From Nocardia sp. SYP-A9097 (GTDB taxonomy: Bacteria; Actinomycetota; Actinomycetes; Mycobacteriales; Mycobacteriaceae), in contig NZ_WJIC01000018.1 of the NCBI RefSeq assembly GCF_009649815.1, positions 62,001 to 126,000 on the forward strand: a DNA stretch of 64,000 nt, written 5' to 3'. Shown here piece by piece: positions 34,390 through 42,297 of this stretch. The first letter of the stretch is position 1. Each line of letters begins with the position of its first letter. Made by a program: the position numbers and the translations under genes. The notes below the pieces were generated by a model. The model did not search any database. It was not told the origin of the DNA and saw only the letters and a program-made list of their open reading frames with translations.

Positions 34390-36084
34390 TTACTTGGCGA
34401 TCTTGGCGCGGAACGGGCCGCCGATACTGTTGAACAGCAGGTCGCCATTGGGGAAGGCTTCGACGATCGCGTAGGCCCCATTGCCGAGGTTGCTCTGCCC
34501 GAAGATGGTGCGGTGCACCGTTTCTCCGGTCTTCCAGTCCAGGCCGGTGACCTCCCAGCCGTCCGCCTTGGAGTATCCGTTGACGAAGACGATGCCCTCG
34601 CCCGCGGAGACCGCGGGCACCATGGAGGTGGAGACCACATCACCGCGGGTCCACGCCGAATTCCACTGGTGTGCCTTGGGATCCCATTCGAAACGCTGCA
34701 TACCGTGTGGCGGTTCGGCGACCGGGCCGTTGGCGAGTACGTCCACCAGCCGGTCCGGGGAGCCGCCGGCGCCGATGTTCTGCACCACGAACGCGCCGTA
34801 TCCGTTCACCACCACCGACTGCTCGGACTGGATGAACTCCGGCGGATTCTGCAGCCCGGCGGTCACCTGGATCTGATCGGCGATCCGATTGGATTTGGTG
34901 TTCGGCTTCTGCTGGAAGCCATCCGGAATTCCATTGCGCCAGAACGCGACCAGCTTCATATGGTCGGAACCATCGGTGATGACCACCAGCTCGTCGGTGT
35001 CCTTGCCGTAGCCCATCAGCGTGGGTGTGGAACCGGTGCCGATACCGAACTTCACCGCCGGGGGCTGGCGGCCGAAATCGTACGGTGAAGACCATGCGCC
35101 GTCGGCGACGTCGGTGGAGAGCTTGCCGTTCTTCCACACCGCCTTGCGCATCACCTTGTCGGAGGCGAAGTAGATGCCGCCGTCCGCGTCGATGGCCATG
35201 GAGTTGGAGATGGTCTCGTCATCGCCGGTTCGCACCACCTGCGGATCACCGGTGAGGTCGCGGTTCATTACGTACAGTTCGCGGGACGCGAGCACGACCA
35301 GATGCCCGTCGTAGGTCATATCCGCGCCGACAATGGTCTCCGGAATGCCGAGCGTGGTCATGGCATTGGAGAGCATCGGTTTGAAGTCACGCTGCGCGAT
35401 GATCTCGATACCGTCTTCGGGCTTGTCATTGTTCTTCAGCGCGAAGACGATCAGTTCCGCGCTCTGGTTGATGAAGTAGAAGTGATTGTCCTTGTCCACC
35501 ATGGCGTAGACACCATTGGCGATGCGCTGCCAGTTCGCGCCGCCCCAGCCCTGCGCGATCGCGCCCTCGATCTGCGCGGTATCGGTGAACTGCTGGTTCA
35601 GCACCTGATCGAGCTGCGGGGTGGGGATCGGCGCGATGCCCGGCGCGTCCATGGACGCGACCTCCTTGAACTCGCCATCGGCGACGTCCACATAGCGCGG
35701 GCCGGAAGTCGAGGAGACCCACATGTAATCCGGTGAAGTCGAGGCCAGGGTCATGATGTTGACCGGGCCGCCCGGAACGCGGGGCATCTGCGCGGGGTCG
35801 ATATGGAAGGTGCCGCGCGGGACGGCGGCCGGGAAGCTGTCCGATTGGGCCGGGTCGATATGGGTGACCGCGAACTTCTCGGCCGAGAGGAAGGGGTTGC
35901 GGGCCGGACCGGAACCGGCGGAACTCGCGGCGGCGGCAACGGCCGCGGAGGTGGATGTCGATCCGGAGTCCGAACTGTCATTGCTGCTGCAGGCGGTGAG
36001 GGCTCCTGCGGTGAGCATGGCCAGCGCTGTCGCACTCGCACAGAGGCGTGTTTTGTTGCTCAAACCGTGCTCCTGTTCACTCAT
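34390..36084 (-). CDS. Large exported lipoprotein, beta-propeller-like, unknown function
   Basis: A 564-residue lipoprotein. The signal peptide MSEQEHGLSNKTRLCASATALAMLTAGALTAC ends in lipobox LTAC with Cys32, followed by a Ser/Ala-rich linker (to about residue 70). The rest is beta-rich with repeated patterns such as YMWVSSTSGPRYVDV, VYAMVDKDNHFYFINQSAEL, MTYDGHLVVLASRELYVMNR and MAIDADGGIYFASDKVMRKAVW, suggesting a propeller domain. The ATG at 36084 was chosen over the longer frame because it starts the signal peptide. No enzyme motif seen. It converges with the Eis-like gene. Confidence 0.8.
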   Translation of the reverse strand: MSEQEHGLSNKTRLCASATALAMLTAGALTACSSNDSSDSGSTSTSAAVAAAASSAGSGPARNPFLSAEKFAVTHIDPAQSDSFPAAVPRGTFHIDPAQMPRVPGGPVNIMTLASTSPDYMWVSSTSGPRYVDVADGEFKEVASMDAPGIAPIPTPQLDQVLNQQFTDTAQIEGAIAQGWGGANWQRIANGVYAMVDKDNHFYFINQSAELIVFALKNNDKPEDGIEIIAQRDFKPMLSNAMTTLGIPETIVGADMTYDGHLVVLASRELYVMNRDLTGDPQVVRTGDDETISNSMAIDADGGIYFASDKVMRKAVWKNGKLSTDVADGAWSSPYDFGRQPPAVKFGIGTGSTPTLMGYGKDTDELVVITDGSDHMKLVAFWRNGIPDGFQQKPNTKSNRIADQIQVTAGLQNPPEFIQSEQSVVVNGYGAFVVQNIGAGGSPDRLVDVLANGPVAEPPHGMQRFEWDPKAHQWNSAWTRGDVVSTSMVPAVSAGEGIVFVNGYSKADGWEVTGLDWKTGETVHRTIFGQSNLGNGAYAIVEAFPNGDLLFNSIGGPFRAKIAK

Positions 36085-36267
36085 TGGCTGCGAAAACAGA
36101 TAGAGCTGCAGAGCAGTAGCTTGCTCGAGATTAGCAGCGCAGAAATATTGATATCGCGCGACCTCGGACAATCCGGACTATCCACACCGTCCCCGACCGG
36201 TGCCCCCACTGCGAAGTCAGGGTTTTCCCGGTGCCGCTGGACCGCTCGGACTGGCATGCTGGAGAGC

Positions 36268-36666
36268 GTGAAACCGATTCAGTTGCTTCTGAACATCCTG
36301 TGGCTCGTGCTGGTCGGATTCTGGATGGCCATCGGCTACGTCATCGCCGGAGTCATCTGCTGCATTCTGATCATCACCATCCCGTGGGGTATTGCCTCGT
36401 TCCGTATCGCCTCGTTCGTGCTGTGGCCGTTCGGCCGGGAGGCCGTCGAGAAGCCGGGCACGGGGGCAGGCTCGCTGATCGGCAATGTCATCTGGGTGAT
36501 CTTCGCCGGTTGGTGGCTGGCGCTGGGACACCTGTTCACCAGCATTGCCCTGGCCATCACCATCATCGGAATCCCGTTCGCCTGGGCGAACCTGAAATTG
36601 ATCCCGGTCTCGCTGTTCCCGCTGGGCCGCGAAATCGTGTCCAGTGACCGGAGTTTCGGCGCCTGA
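36268..36666 (+). CDS. YccF-domain inner membrane protein
   Basis: A 132-residue membrane protein with duplicated YccF segments. NILWLVLVGFWMAIGYVIAGVICCILIITIPWGIASFRIASFVLWPFGREAV and a second copy NVIWVIFAGWWLALGHLFTSIALAITIIGIPFAWANLKLIPVSLFPLGREIV show two pairs of membrane helices with conserved Pro-W/F-G motifs. Start GTG at 36268 is preceded by GGAGA; an in-frame ATG at 36256 would add four residues. Function of YccF is unknown. Confidence 0.85.
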   Translation: MKPIQLLLNILWLVLVGFWMAIGYVIAGVICCILIITIPWGIASFRIASFVLWPFGREAVEKPGTGAGSLIGNVIWVIFAGWWLALGHLFTSIALAITIIGIPFAWANLKLIPVSLFPLGREIVSSDRSFGA

Positions 36667-36691
36667 ACCGCTCCGCACCCGCCGCTCGCGC

Positions 36692-38419
36692 ATGAAGATG
36701 ATGGGCATGGACAATCCACTGTGGGCGTCCGGCCCGGAGATCCCGCGCCTCACGCCCGCCGAAACCGCCGAGCTCGGACTGACCTTCGGCGACCTGCTGC
36801 TGAACCGCGAGCACGATGATCATCCCGGGCTCCGCTTCGAGGATTCGACCTGGACCTGGGCCGAGGTGGTGCGCGAATGCGCCGCCCGCGCAGCGGTACT
36901 CACCGCTCTGCGGCGCCCGGACCGGCCCTTCCACCTCGGCGTACTGCTGGAGAATGTGCCCGAGTACATCTTCCTGCTCGGTGCGGCGGCGCTGTCCGGA
37001 GCGACCCTGATCGGTATCAATCCGACCCGGCGGGGCGCGGAACTGGCCGCCGATATTCGCGGGGTGGACTGCGATCTGATTCTCACCGACACCGCGCAGT
37101 GCGCACCGCTGGCCGGACTGGATACCGGTGTGGATCCGGACCGGATTCTCGCCATCGACGAATCCGATTGGCAGAAAAGGGTTTCCGCCGAATCCACACA
37201 TCCTGTGCGGATCGCGCCCGCCGCCCGGGATCGGTCCACCCGGCTACTGCTCACCTTCACCTCCGGATCGACCGGTGCGCCCAAGGCGGTGATCTGCACG
37301 ACCGGGCGGCTGGCGGCGCTGGGCGCGGCCAATCACGCCTCACTCACCCGCGCCGATGTCACCTACAACGCCATGCCGCTGTTCCACGGGAATGCCATCA
37401 TGGCGTGCTGGGCCCCTTCGGTTTTCACCGGCGCGACCTTCACCATGCGCCGGCGGTTCTCCGTCTCGGGCTTCCTGCCCGACGTAAGACGGTTCGGCGC
37501 AACATATTTCAACTATGTCGGCCGGTCGCTGGCCTACCTGCTATCGGCACCGGAATCGCCGCTGGAGCGGGACACCAAGTTACGCACGGCCTTCGGCACC
37601 GAGGCCGCGCCCCGGGACCGGGCCGAGTTCGCGCGGCGGTTCGGCGTGCGGCCGGTCGAGAGTTACGGCTCCAGCGAGGGCGGCGTGGTCATCCGGCTGA
37701 CCGACGACTCACCCCCGGGCGCGCTCGGGCGGGCACCCGATTTCATGCGGGTCGCCATTCACGACGAGCACGGAAATGAGTGTCCCCGTGCGGTTTTCGA
37801 CTCGAATGGGGCGCTACTCAATGCCGCCGAGGCCATCGGCGAGATCGTGAATCGCACCGGTGCGGTCATGTTCGAGGGCTACTATCGCAATGCGGAGGCG
37901 AGCGCGGAGCGGGTCGACGGCGCGATCTTCCGCTCCGGGGATCTCGGCTATCGGGATGCCGAGGACTTCTTCTACTTCGCCGGGCGATCCGGTGATCGGA
38001 TTCGGGTGGACAGCGAAAACTTCGCCACCGCACCGGTGGAGCGGATTCTGGCGCGCTTCCCGGGCGTGAAACTCGCTGCGGTGTACCCGGTTCCGGACCC
38101 GCGCACCGGCGATCAGGTGATGGCGACCCTGGAACTGGACGCGGGCGTGGTCTTCGACCCGGAACTGTTCGGCCGCTTCCTCGCCGCACAACCCGACCTG
38201 GGCACCAAATGGGCGCCGCGGTTCGTGCGGATCACCGAATCCATTCCGGTCACCGCCACCCGCAAGATTGACAAGCCGTCCCTGCGCCGCGCCTCCTGGC
38301 TCACCGAAGACCCTGTCTACCTTGGGAATACGAAAAACCTGGCGTATCGGGCAGCGACACCCGAACTGCGGGCGGAACTACTGCGGGAGTACGCCGAGTA
38401 CGGCCGCTCCCCGCACTGA
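36692..38419 (+). CDS. Acyl-CoA synthetase (FadD-type fatty-acid-CoA ligase)
   Basis: A 575-residue ANL-family ligase activating a carboxylic acid with ATP and CoA. The P-loop is LLTFTSGSTGAPKAVI, the A5 motif VESYGSSEGG, the A7-like FRSGDLGYRDAEDFFYFAGRSGDRIRVDSENFATAPVE, and the catalytic Lys lies in VTATRKIDKPSLRR. It resembles the FadD17/FadD6-like bile- or long-chain acid ligases. Several ATGs cluster at the start (36692, 36698, 36701, 36707); the first was chosen. It follows the YccF gene by 26 bases and may be co-transcribed. Substrate unknown. Confidence 0.87.
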   Translation: MKMMGMDNPLWASGPEIPRLTPAETAELGLTFGDLLLNREHDDHPGLRFEDSTWTWAEVVRECAARAAVLTALRRPDRPFHLGVLLENVPEYIFLLGAAALSGATLIGINPTRRGAELAADIRGVDCDLILTDTAQCAPLAGLDTGVDPDRILAIDESDWQKRVSAESTHPVRIAPAARDRSTRLLLTFTSGSTGAPKAVICTTGRLAALGAANHASLTRADVTYNAMPLFHGNAIMACWAPSVFTGATFTMRRRFSVSGFLPDVRRFGATYFNYVGRSLAYLLSAPESPLERDTKLRTAFGTEAAPRDRAEFARRFGVRPVESYGSSEGGVVIRLTDDSPPGALGRAPDFMRVAIHDEHGNECPRAVFDSNGALLNAAEAIGEIVNRTGAVMFEGYYRNAEASAERVDGAIFRSGDLGYRDAEDFFYFAGRSGDRIRVDSENFATAPVERILARFPGVKLAAVYPVPDPRTGDQVMATLELDAGVVFDPELFGRFLAAQPDLGTKWAPRFVRITESIPVTATRKIDKPSLRRASWLTEDPVYLGNTKNLAYRAATPELRAELLREYAEYGRSPH

Positions 38420-38423
38420 CCGG

Positions 38424-38861
38424 TTACTCCGACTGGTCCACGATCTGCTTCATAATGCCCACGGCCTGCTCCAGCACCGCCACCTGCTCGGGACTCAGCC
38501 GGGAGAGCTGTTCGGTCATCCAGGCTTCACGGGCATGGGTCTCATCGGCGATGAGCGCCCGCCCGTGCTCGGACAGCGACACGATGATCTGCCGGCCGTC
38601 GGTCGGGTGCGGATCGCGTTGCACCAGACGCATTTCCGACAGTGACGCGATCACCCGGGTCATGGACGGCGGTTGGACGCGCTCCTTGGCCGCCAGCGAA
38701 CCCGGGGTCATGGCACCGTCGCGATTGAGCGTGGCGAGCGCGGAGAGCTGAGTCAGCGAAATCTGGGCATCGGCGCGCCTACCTCGCAGATGTCGCGTCA
38801 AGCGCACCACCGCCAGCGACAGTTCACCGGCGAGCGCTCGAATATCGGAAGGCGTTGTCAC
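38424..38861 (-). CDS. MarR-family regulator, Rv0880-like
   Basis: A 145-residue winged-helix repressor. SLAVVRLTRHLRGRRADAQISLTQLSALATLNRDGAMTPGSLAAKERVQPPSMTRVIASLSEMRLVQRDPHPTDGRQIIVSLSEHGRALI contains the recognition helix (VQPPSMTRVIASL) and the wing (HPTDGRQIIVSLSE). It matches Rv0880 of M. tuberculosis. GTG at 38861 is the likely start; there is no evident ribosome-binding site, so it may be leaderless. It converges with the acyl-CoA synthetase (five bases apart) and diverges from DUF2530. Confidence 0.87.
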   Translation of the reverse strand: MTTPSDIRALAGELSLAVVRLTRHLRGRRADAQISLTQLSALATLNRDGAMTPGSLAAKERVQPPSMTRVIASLSEMRLVQRDPHPTDGRQIIVSLSEHGRALIADETHAREAWMTEQLSRLSPEQVAVLEQAVGIMKQIVDQSE

Positions 38862-39024
38862 AGAGCGAAACGATACGGGACACCTCGCGCGTGGGACGCC
38901 TGTTCGTGCGCTCCCGCCGCACACCCGTACCGACATGCAGGATTCCGGCCCCGCCACCGGGTGGCGAACCCACCGGTACACGCCCCCAACCCCTATTACC
39001 CCCGCACTGTCTACCCTGAAACCT

Positions 39025-39264
39025 GTGACCCAGCCCGTGCCGGAAATTCCCCCGCGCTTCACCGACCCTCGCCCGGTCCTGTTGGCCGGCAGCATCGGCT
39101 TCCTGATCGCCACCATCGTGGTCTGGTTGAACGACGATTGGGCGACCGCCCGCCCCATCTGCCTGATGGGCCTGGGCGTCGGCCTGCTCGGCTACACCAT
39201 CTTCGCGATCCAGCGTCGTGGTGCACGGCGCGGCGACAAAGGCGCTCAGCTCGGCCTGGACTGA
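39025..39264 (+). CDS. DUF2530-like small membrane protein
   Basis: A 79-residue membrane protein. VPEIPPRFTDPRPVLLAGSIGFLIATIVVWL forms the first helix with the conserved PPRxxDPRPV lead, and ICLMGLGVGLLGYTIFAIQRRGARRGDKGAQLG the second helix and basic tail, as in DUF2530. GTG at 39025 (VTQPVPEIPP) is the likely start; the open frame runs further upstream. It is divergent from the MarR gene, as for the Rv0879c/Rv0880 pair in mycobacteria. Function unknown. Confidence 0.78.
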   Translation: MTQPVPEIPPRFTDPRPVLLAGSIGFLIATIVVWLNDDWATARPICLMGLGVGLLGYTIFAIQRRGARRGDKGAQLGLD

Positions 39265-39288
39265 ACAGGACCCCTGGCGTAGCTCAGT

Positions 39289-41364
39289 TCAGCGGATATC
39301 GAATTCGTTCGAGGTTCCGGTGAAGGGATACAGGGTGCCGTCGGCCGCGAGTTGGTCGGCGAAGTGCTGGAAACGGTAACGGCCCGACGGTGTTCCGGCG
39401 GGGATATCCCAGGTGAAGCGGGCTACCGAGATATCCGCGCCGCGGCGGGACCAGAAGAATTTGACCGCCCATTCACCTTCGTTGGCGACGCGGGTCCAGC
39501 CGGAAACACCGGCGCACTGGACTTCCAGGAAGGTCCCGTTGCGCCGGGTGTTGTGTTTCGGGTGGGCCGAGACGAATTCGGCGGCGACCTGGTCGCCCGC
39601 GGCGTATGTGGGGGCCGGTTGCGTGAGGACATCGCCGAAGGTCGCGCCGGGCGGGGTGGCGTCCGGGCCGGGTGCGGCGACGAAATTGGGTTGCAGGTTG
39701 GAGACGTCTCGCGGTGCGGGTCCGCGGGGGACGCGTTGCTGCGCGGCGAAAGCCGTTGCAAGGCGGTGGAATTCCTGCTGATAGGCGGGAAGGGTGTAGC
39801 GGCCGTAGAGGGTTGAGCCGCCCTCGTACTGCTGGGCGTCGTACTCCTCGGGGGTGGCCACGTATTCGTGGTAGCAGTTGGCGTAGCCCTGCATGAGGAC
39901 CTGCTCCAGAGGGACGCCGAGAGCCTCGGCCACGACGCGCCGGATGCGCAGGCCCGACGTGATGGTGAATTCCGCTCCGCCACAGGCGAGGTAGAGATCG
40001 CCGATCCGGACGATCTGCAGCGGCACCACACTCGGCACCCACGGAACCGGCGGCATGAGGCCCAGGGGCGCGACAATGGCCTTGGGGGCCTGTGCGTCCG
40101 CGAGCCAGTCCGGGATGGGCTGGTTGACGCCACCGAGCGCGTCCACGAACGGGTTTCGCACACCTTCGGGGATGGGGACACCGGGCAGGCCGGGTCCGTC
40201 CTCGGTGCTGCCCGCGATGAGTGAGACGCCCGCGCAGGCGGGGGCGGTGTGCCGTGGCTGCCCACCGGGCGTCCAGCGACCGTCGACCTGGATGTCGGCG
40301 AGGTCGATGTAGCAGAGCATGCTGTCGACCGGTCCGGTCAGCGGGCGGGCGGACGCGAGAGCCGTTTTGCCGGCACGGTATTGGCGGTCGCCGATGATCC
40401 GGGTGTTCTCGAATTCGTCCCGGGTGGGGCCGTCGGTGGGGTGCAGATTCAGGTTGGGCGACATATCGCCGGAGTTGGTCTGCGGGAAGGCCGCCACGAA
40501 ATCGCAGCCGTCCAGGTAGCGGACGCCGTGCTCGGTGTGCTCGAACGAGTATGAGGCGTAACCCTTGTTGTCGGCGCTGATGAGCCGGTTGGTATTGCTC
40601 ATCGAGGTGTTGTGGGTGGCGAACCAGGTGATGACGCCGACCTCGCGACCGGCCCGGCGCAGGGACAGCACGGTGACGGTGGGGTCGATGGCATCGGGGT
40701 AAACCTGTTTGTCCGCTTCGGGATTGCGCTCCCAGGCGATCCTGGAGCGATTCACGCTGGCATCGTGCAGTTCGCCGCGACCGAGGGCGAGACTGCCGGG
40801 CGCGAGATCGGCGTCGGCGGCGGTGATGGCTTCGACGATGCCGTTCACTTCGGCGTCGTACACCTGCTGCTGGAATCCGAGAATGGACAGGTTGTACGCG
40901 TAATCGTTGCTGGAGCCGCCGCAGGTGGCGTGTGAATGCGTGGAGGTGAGCAGGACGTTCTGCTCGGTGTAGCGGTCGCCGAATTGCCGGGCGAGTGCGG
41001 TCATGACGCCACGGTGCACGGATTGGAAGATCATGCCGTTGTCGGCGACGACGTAGACCAGGCGCTGGGCGGCGGTGCCGAAGATGAAGGCGCGGGCGCG
41101 CGGGCGCAGGTGGATGCCGGCGGTGTCCTGTCCGAATTGCGAGTAACCCATCATCCCGCATTCGGCGGCCGGACCGGTTATGTCTGAAATGCCCACTCCG
41201 ACGAGGTATTCGCCGGAATCCGCGCGCGCTTCGCTCTCGGGTAGTGCGAATGTAGCTGTAACCGCGAGCGCCGCCGTACCGACTGCGGCACCGGCCAGAA
41301 CGGTTCTGCGCGAGACGGTCACGGCCTCGCTTCGATCGGCCGTTCCGTTGTCCGACAGCGCCAT
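39289..41364 (-). CDS. Tat-exported neutral/alkaline ceramidase
   Basis: A 691-residue exported hydrolase that would cleave the N-acyl bond of ceramide to sphingosine and fatty acid. The N-terminus has a Tat signal with VSRRTVLAGAAVGTAALA. The ceramidase domain opens with YLVGVGISDITGPAAECGMMGY, has zinc-ligand histidines in LTSTHSHATCGG (about residues 139-150) and the nucleophile serine in NSGDMSPN (about 299-306, equivalent to GDVSPN of Pseudomonas ceramidase). The C-terminal Ig-like domain is present (SRYRFQHF-type end). The ATG at 41364 is preceded by AAGGAGA. The full-length family size is about 650-700. Divergent from a TetR gene. Confidence 0.92.
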   Translation of the reverse strand: MALSDNGTADRSEAVTVSRRTVLAGAAVGTAALAVTATFALPESEARADSGEYLVGVGISDITGPAAECGMMGYSQFGQDTAGIHLRPRARAFIFGTAAQRLVYVVADNGMIFQSVHRGVMTALARQFGDRYTEQNVLLTSTHSHATCGGSSNDYAYNLSILGFQQQVYDAEVNGIVEAITAADADLAPGSLALGRGELHDASVNRSRIAWERNPEADKQVYPDAIDPTVTVLSLRRAGREVGVITWFATHNTSMSNTNRLISADNKGYASYSFEHTEHGVRYLDGCDFVAAFPQTNSGDMSPNLNLHPTDGPTRDEFENTRIIGDRQYRAGKTALASARPLTGPVDSMLCYIDLADIQVDGRWTPGGQPRHTAPACAGVSLIAGSTEDGPGLPGVPIPEGVRNPFVDALGGVNQPIPDWLADAQAPKAIVAPLGLMPPVPWVPSVVPLQIVRIGDLYLACGGAEFTITSGLRIRRVVAEALGVPLEQVLMQGYANCYHEYVATPEEYDAQQYEGGSTLYGRYTLPAYQQEFHRLATAFAAQQRVPRGPAPRDVSNLQPNFVAAPGPDATPPGATFGDVLTQPAPTYAAGDQVAAEFVSAHPKHNTRRNGTFLEVQCAGVSGWTRVANEGEWAVKFFWSRRGADISVARFTWDIPAGTPSGRYRFQHFADQLAADGTLYPFTGTSNEFDIR

Positions 41365-41404
41365 TCGCGTCTCCTTCCGTCCCGGAAAGGAGCGAACCAT
41401 ACAA

Positions 41405-41420
41405 CTGGACGTTCGTCCAG
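41405..41420. promoter_or_regulatory. TetR-type operator between ceramidase and TetR genes
   Basis: CTGGACGTTCGTCCAG has 7-base arms (CTGGACG/CGTCCAG) with TT at the centre. It is the type of palindrome recognised by many actinobacterial TetR repressors and lies in the 115-base divergent region. Confidence 0.75.
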
Positions 41421-41443
41421 TCCAGAATTTCGGAGCGTGCGAA

Positions 41444-41472
41444 TTGACTGCACGCTTCCCGGGCGCTTAACT
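41444..41472 (+). promoter_or_regulatory. Candidate promoter of the TetR gene
   Basis: TTGACT at 41444-41449 and TTAACT at 41467-41472 are spaced 17 bases. This would place transcription start only a few bases before the GTG at 41480, so a nearly leaderless transcript. Confidence 0.45.
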
Positions 41473-41479
41473 CCCTGGA

Positions 41480-42106
41480 GTGTCCTCCCGATTGAGCGTC
41501 GAAGAACGACGGGCCCACCTTATCGAGGCGGCCATCGGCCTTGCCGAAAAAAAGGGCGTGGCAGGAGTTACCACGCGCGACGTTGCACAGGCGGCCGGTG
41601 TTTCGCTCGGTGTGGTGCATTACTGTTTCGAAAACAAAGACCAGCTGATGACCGAGCTGGTCAAGGCACTTTCGATGGAATTGCGTGATTCCGTCGACGC
41701 CAACGAAGCGGTATGGCATGACGTCGGAACAGGAAAAGAAGCGCTTCAGAATTTGGTGCGTTCCGCCCTGGAACTCATGTGGCTCAACGTCGAAGCCACA
41801 CCCGAACGTCAACTACTGACCTACGAAACCACCACCTACGCACTTCGCGAAGGCGAACAAACTCCTGCGAAACTCGCAATAGCGCGCGAGCAGTACACGT
41901 TCAACGACTCCACGCTCGCCGACATCATCGAACACGCCCGCGAAGCCACCGGCACCCAGTGGTCCATCCCCGTCGCCACCCTCAGCCGCTTCACGCTCAA
42001 CACCATCGACGGAATCGTGCTGCGCTGGCTGGTCGATAACGACAGCGCCGCGGTCCGCGAACAACTGGACCTCCTGGCGGTCATGGTCTGCTCCCACGCC
42101 TCCTGA
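41480..42106 (+). CDS. TetR/AcrR family regulator (BetI-like)
   Basis: A 208-residue repressor. The DNA-binding domain reads RRAHLIEAAIGLAEKKGVAGVTTRDVAQAAGVSLGVVHYCFENKDQLMTELV (about residues 9-60), and the C-terminal domain (TLADIIEHAREATGTQ...FTLNTIDGIVLRWLVDNDSAAVREQLDLLAVM) is of the BetI/TetR_C_6 type. GTG at 41480 follows GGAG in CTCCCTGGA. It is divergent from the ceramidase gene with a shared palindrome, so it likely controls both. Ligand unknown, possibly a lipid-derived signal. Confidence 0.87.
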   Translation: MSSRLSVEERRAHLIEAAIGLAEKKGVAGVTTRDVAQAAGVSLGVVHYCFENKDQLMTELVKALSMELRDSVDANEAVWHDVGTGKEALQNLVRSALELMWLNVEATPERQLLTYETTTYALREGEQTPAKLAIAREQYTFNDSTLADIIEHAREATGTQWSIPVATLSRFTLNTIDGIVLRWLVDNDSAAVREQLDLLAVMVCSHAS

Positions 42107-42121
42107 CCACCCCCAACCTCC

Positions 42122-42151
42122 CTCCGGCGCGCGAATCCTCGCGCGCCGGAG
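42122..42151 (+). terminator. Terminator after the TetR gene
   Basis: CTCCGGCGCGCGA and TCGCGCGCCGGAG form a perfect 13-bp stem with loop ATCC, followed by CCATTTCC. Confidence 0.8.
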
Positions 42152-42200
42152 CCATTTCCGGGGGAAGCATCAGTCACCCGCCACTCCGGCTGAGACGCGC

Positions 42201-42277
42201 CCGTCATCCCGGCGCGCTTTTGGCCGGGATCCACAGAGCCAGGTGAGATCCCGGCCAAAAGCATGCCGGGATGACGG
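42201..42277. repeat. Long inverted intergenic repeat (CCGTCATCCCGGC family)
   Basis: Two 31-base arms (42201-42231 and 42247-42277) are inverted copies with two mismatches, around a 15-base loop. Each arm starts CCGTCATCCCGGC and contains CTTTTGGCCGGGATC. It lies between the convergent TetR and ATPase genes. A degenerate second copy occurs at 25114. Confidence 0.85.
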
Positions 42278-42297
42278 TGGGGCTCGCGCGTATCGGT

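Noticed and set aside
39473..41812. A 779-codon open frame on the minus strand in another phase of the ceramidase and TetR region.
   Set aside because: Arg/His/Pro-rich shadow of the ceramidase frame, crossing the operator and TetR gene.
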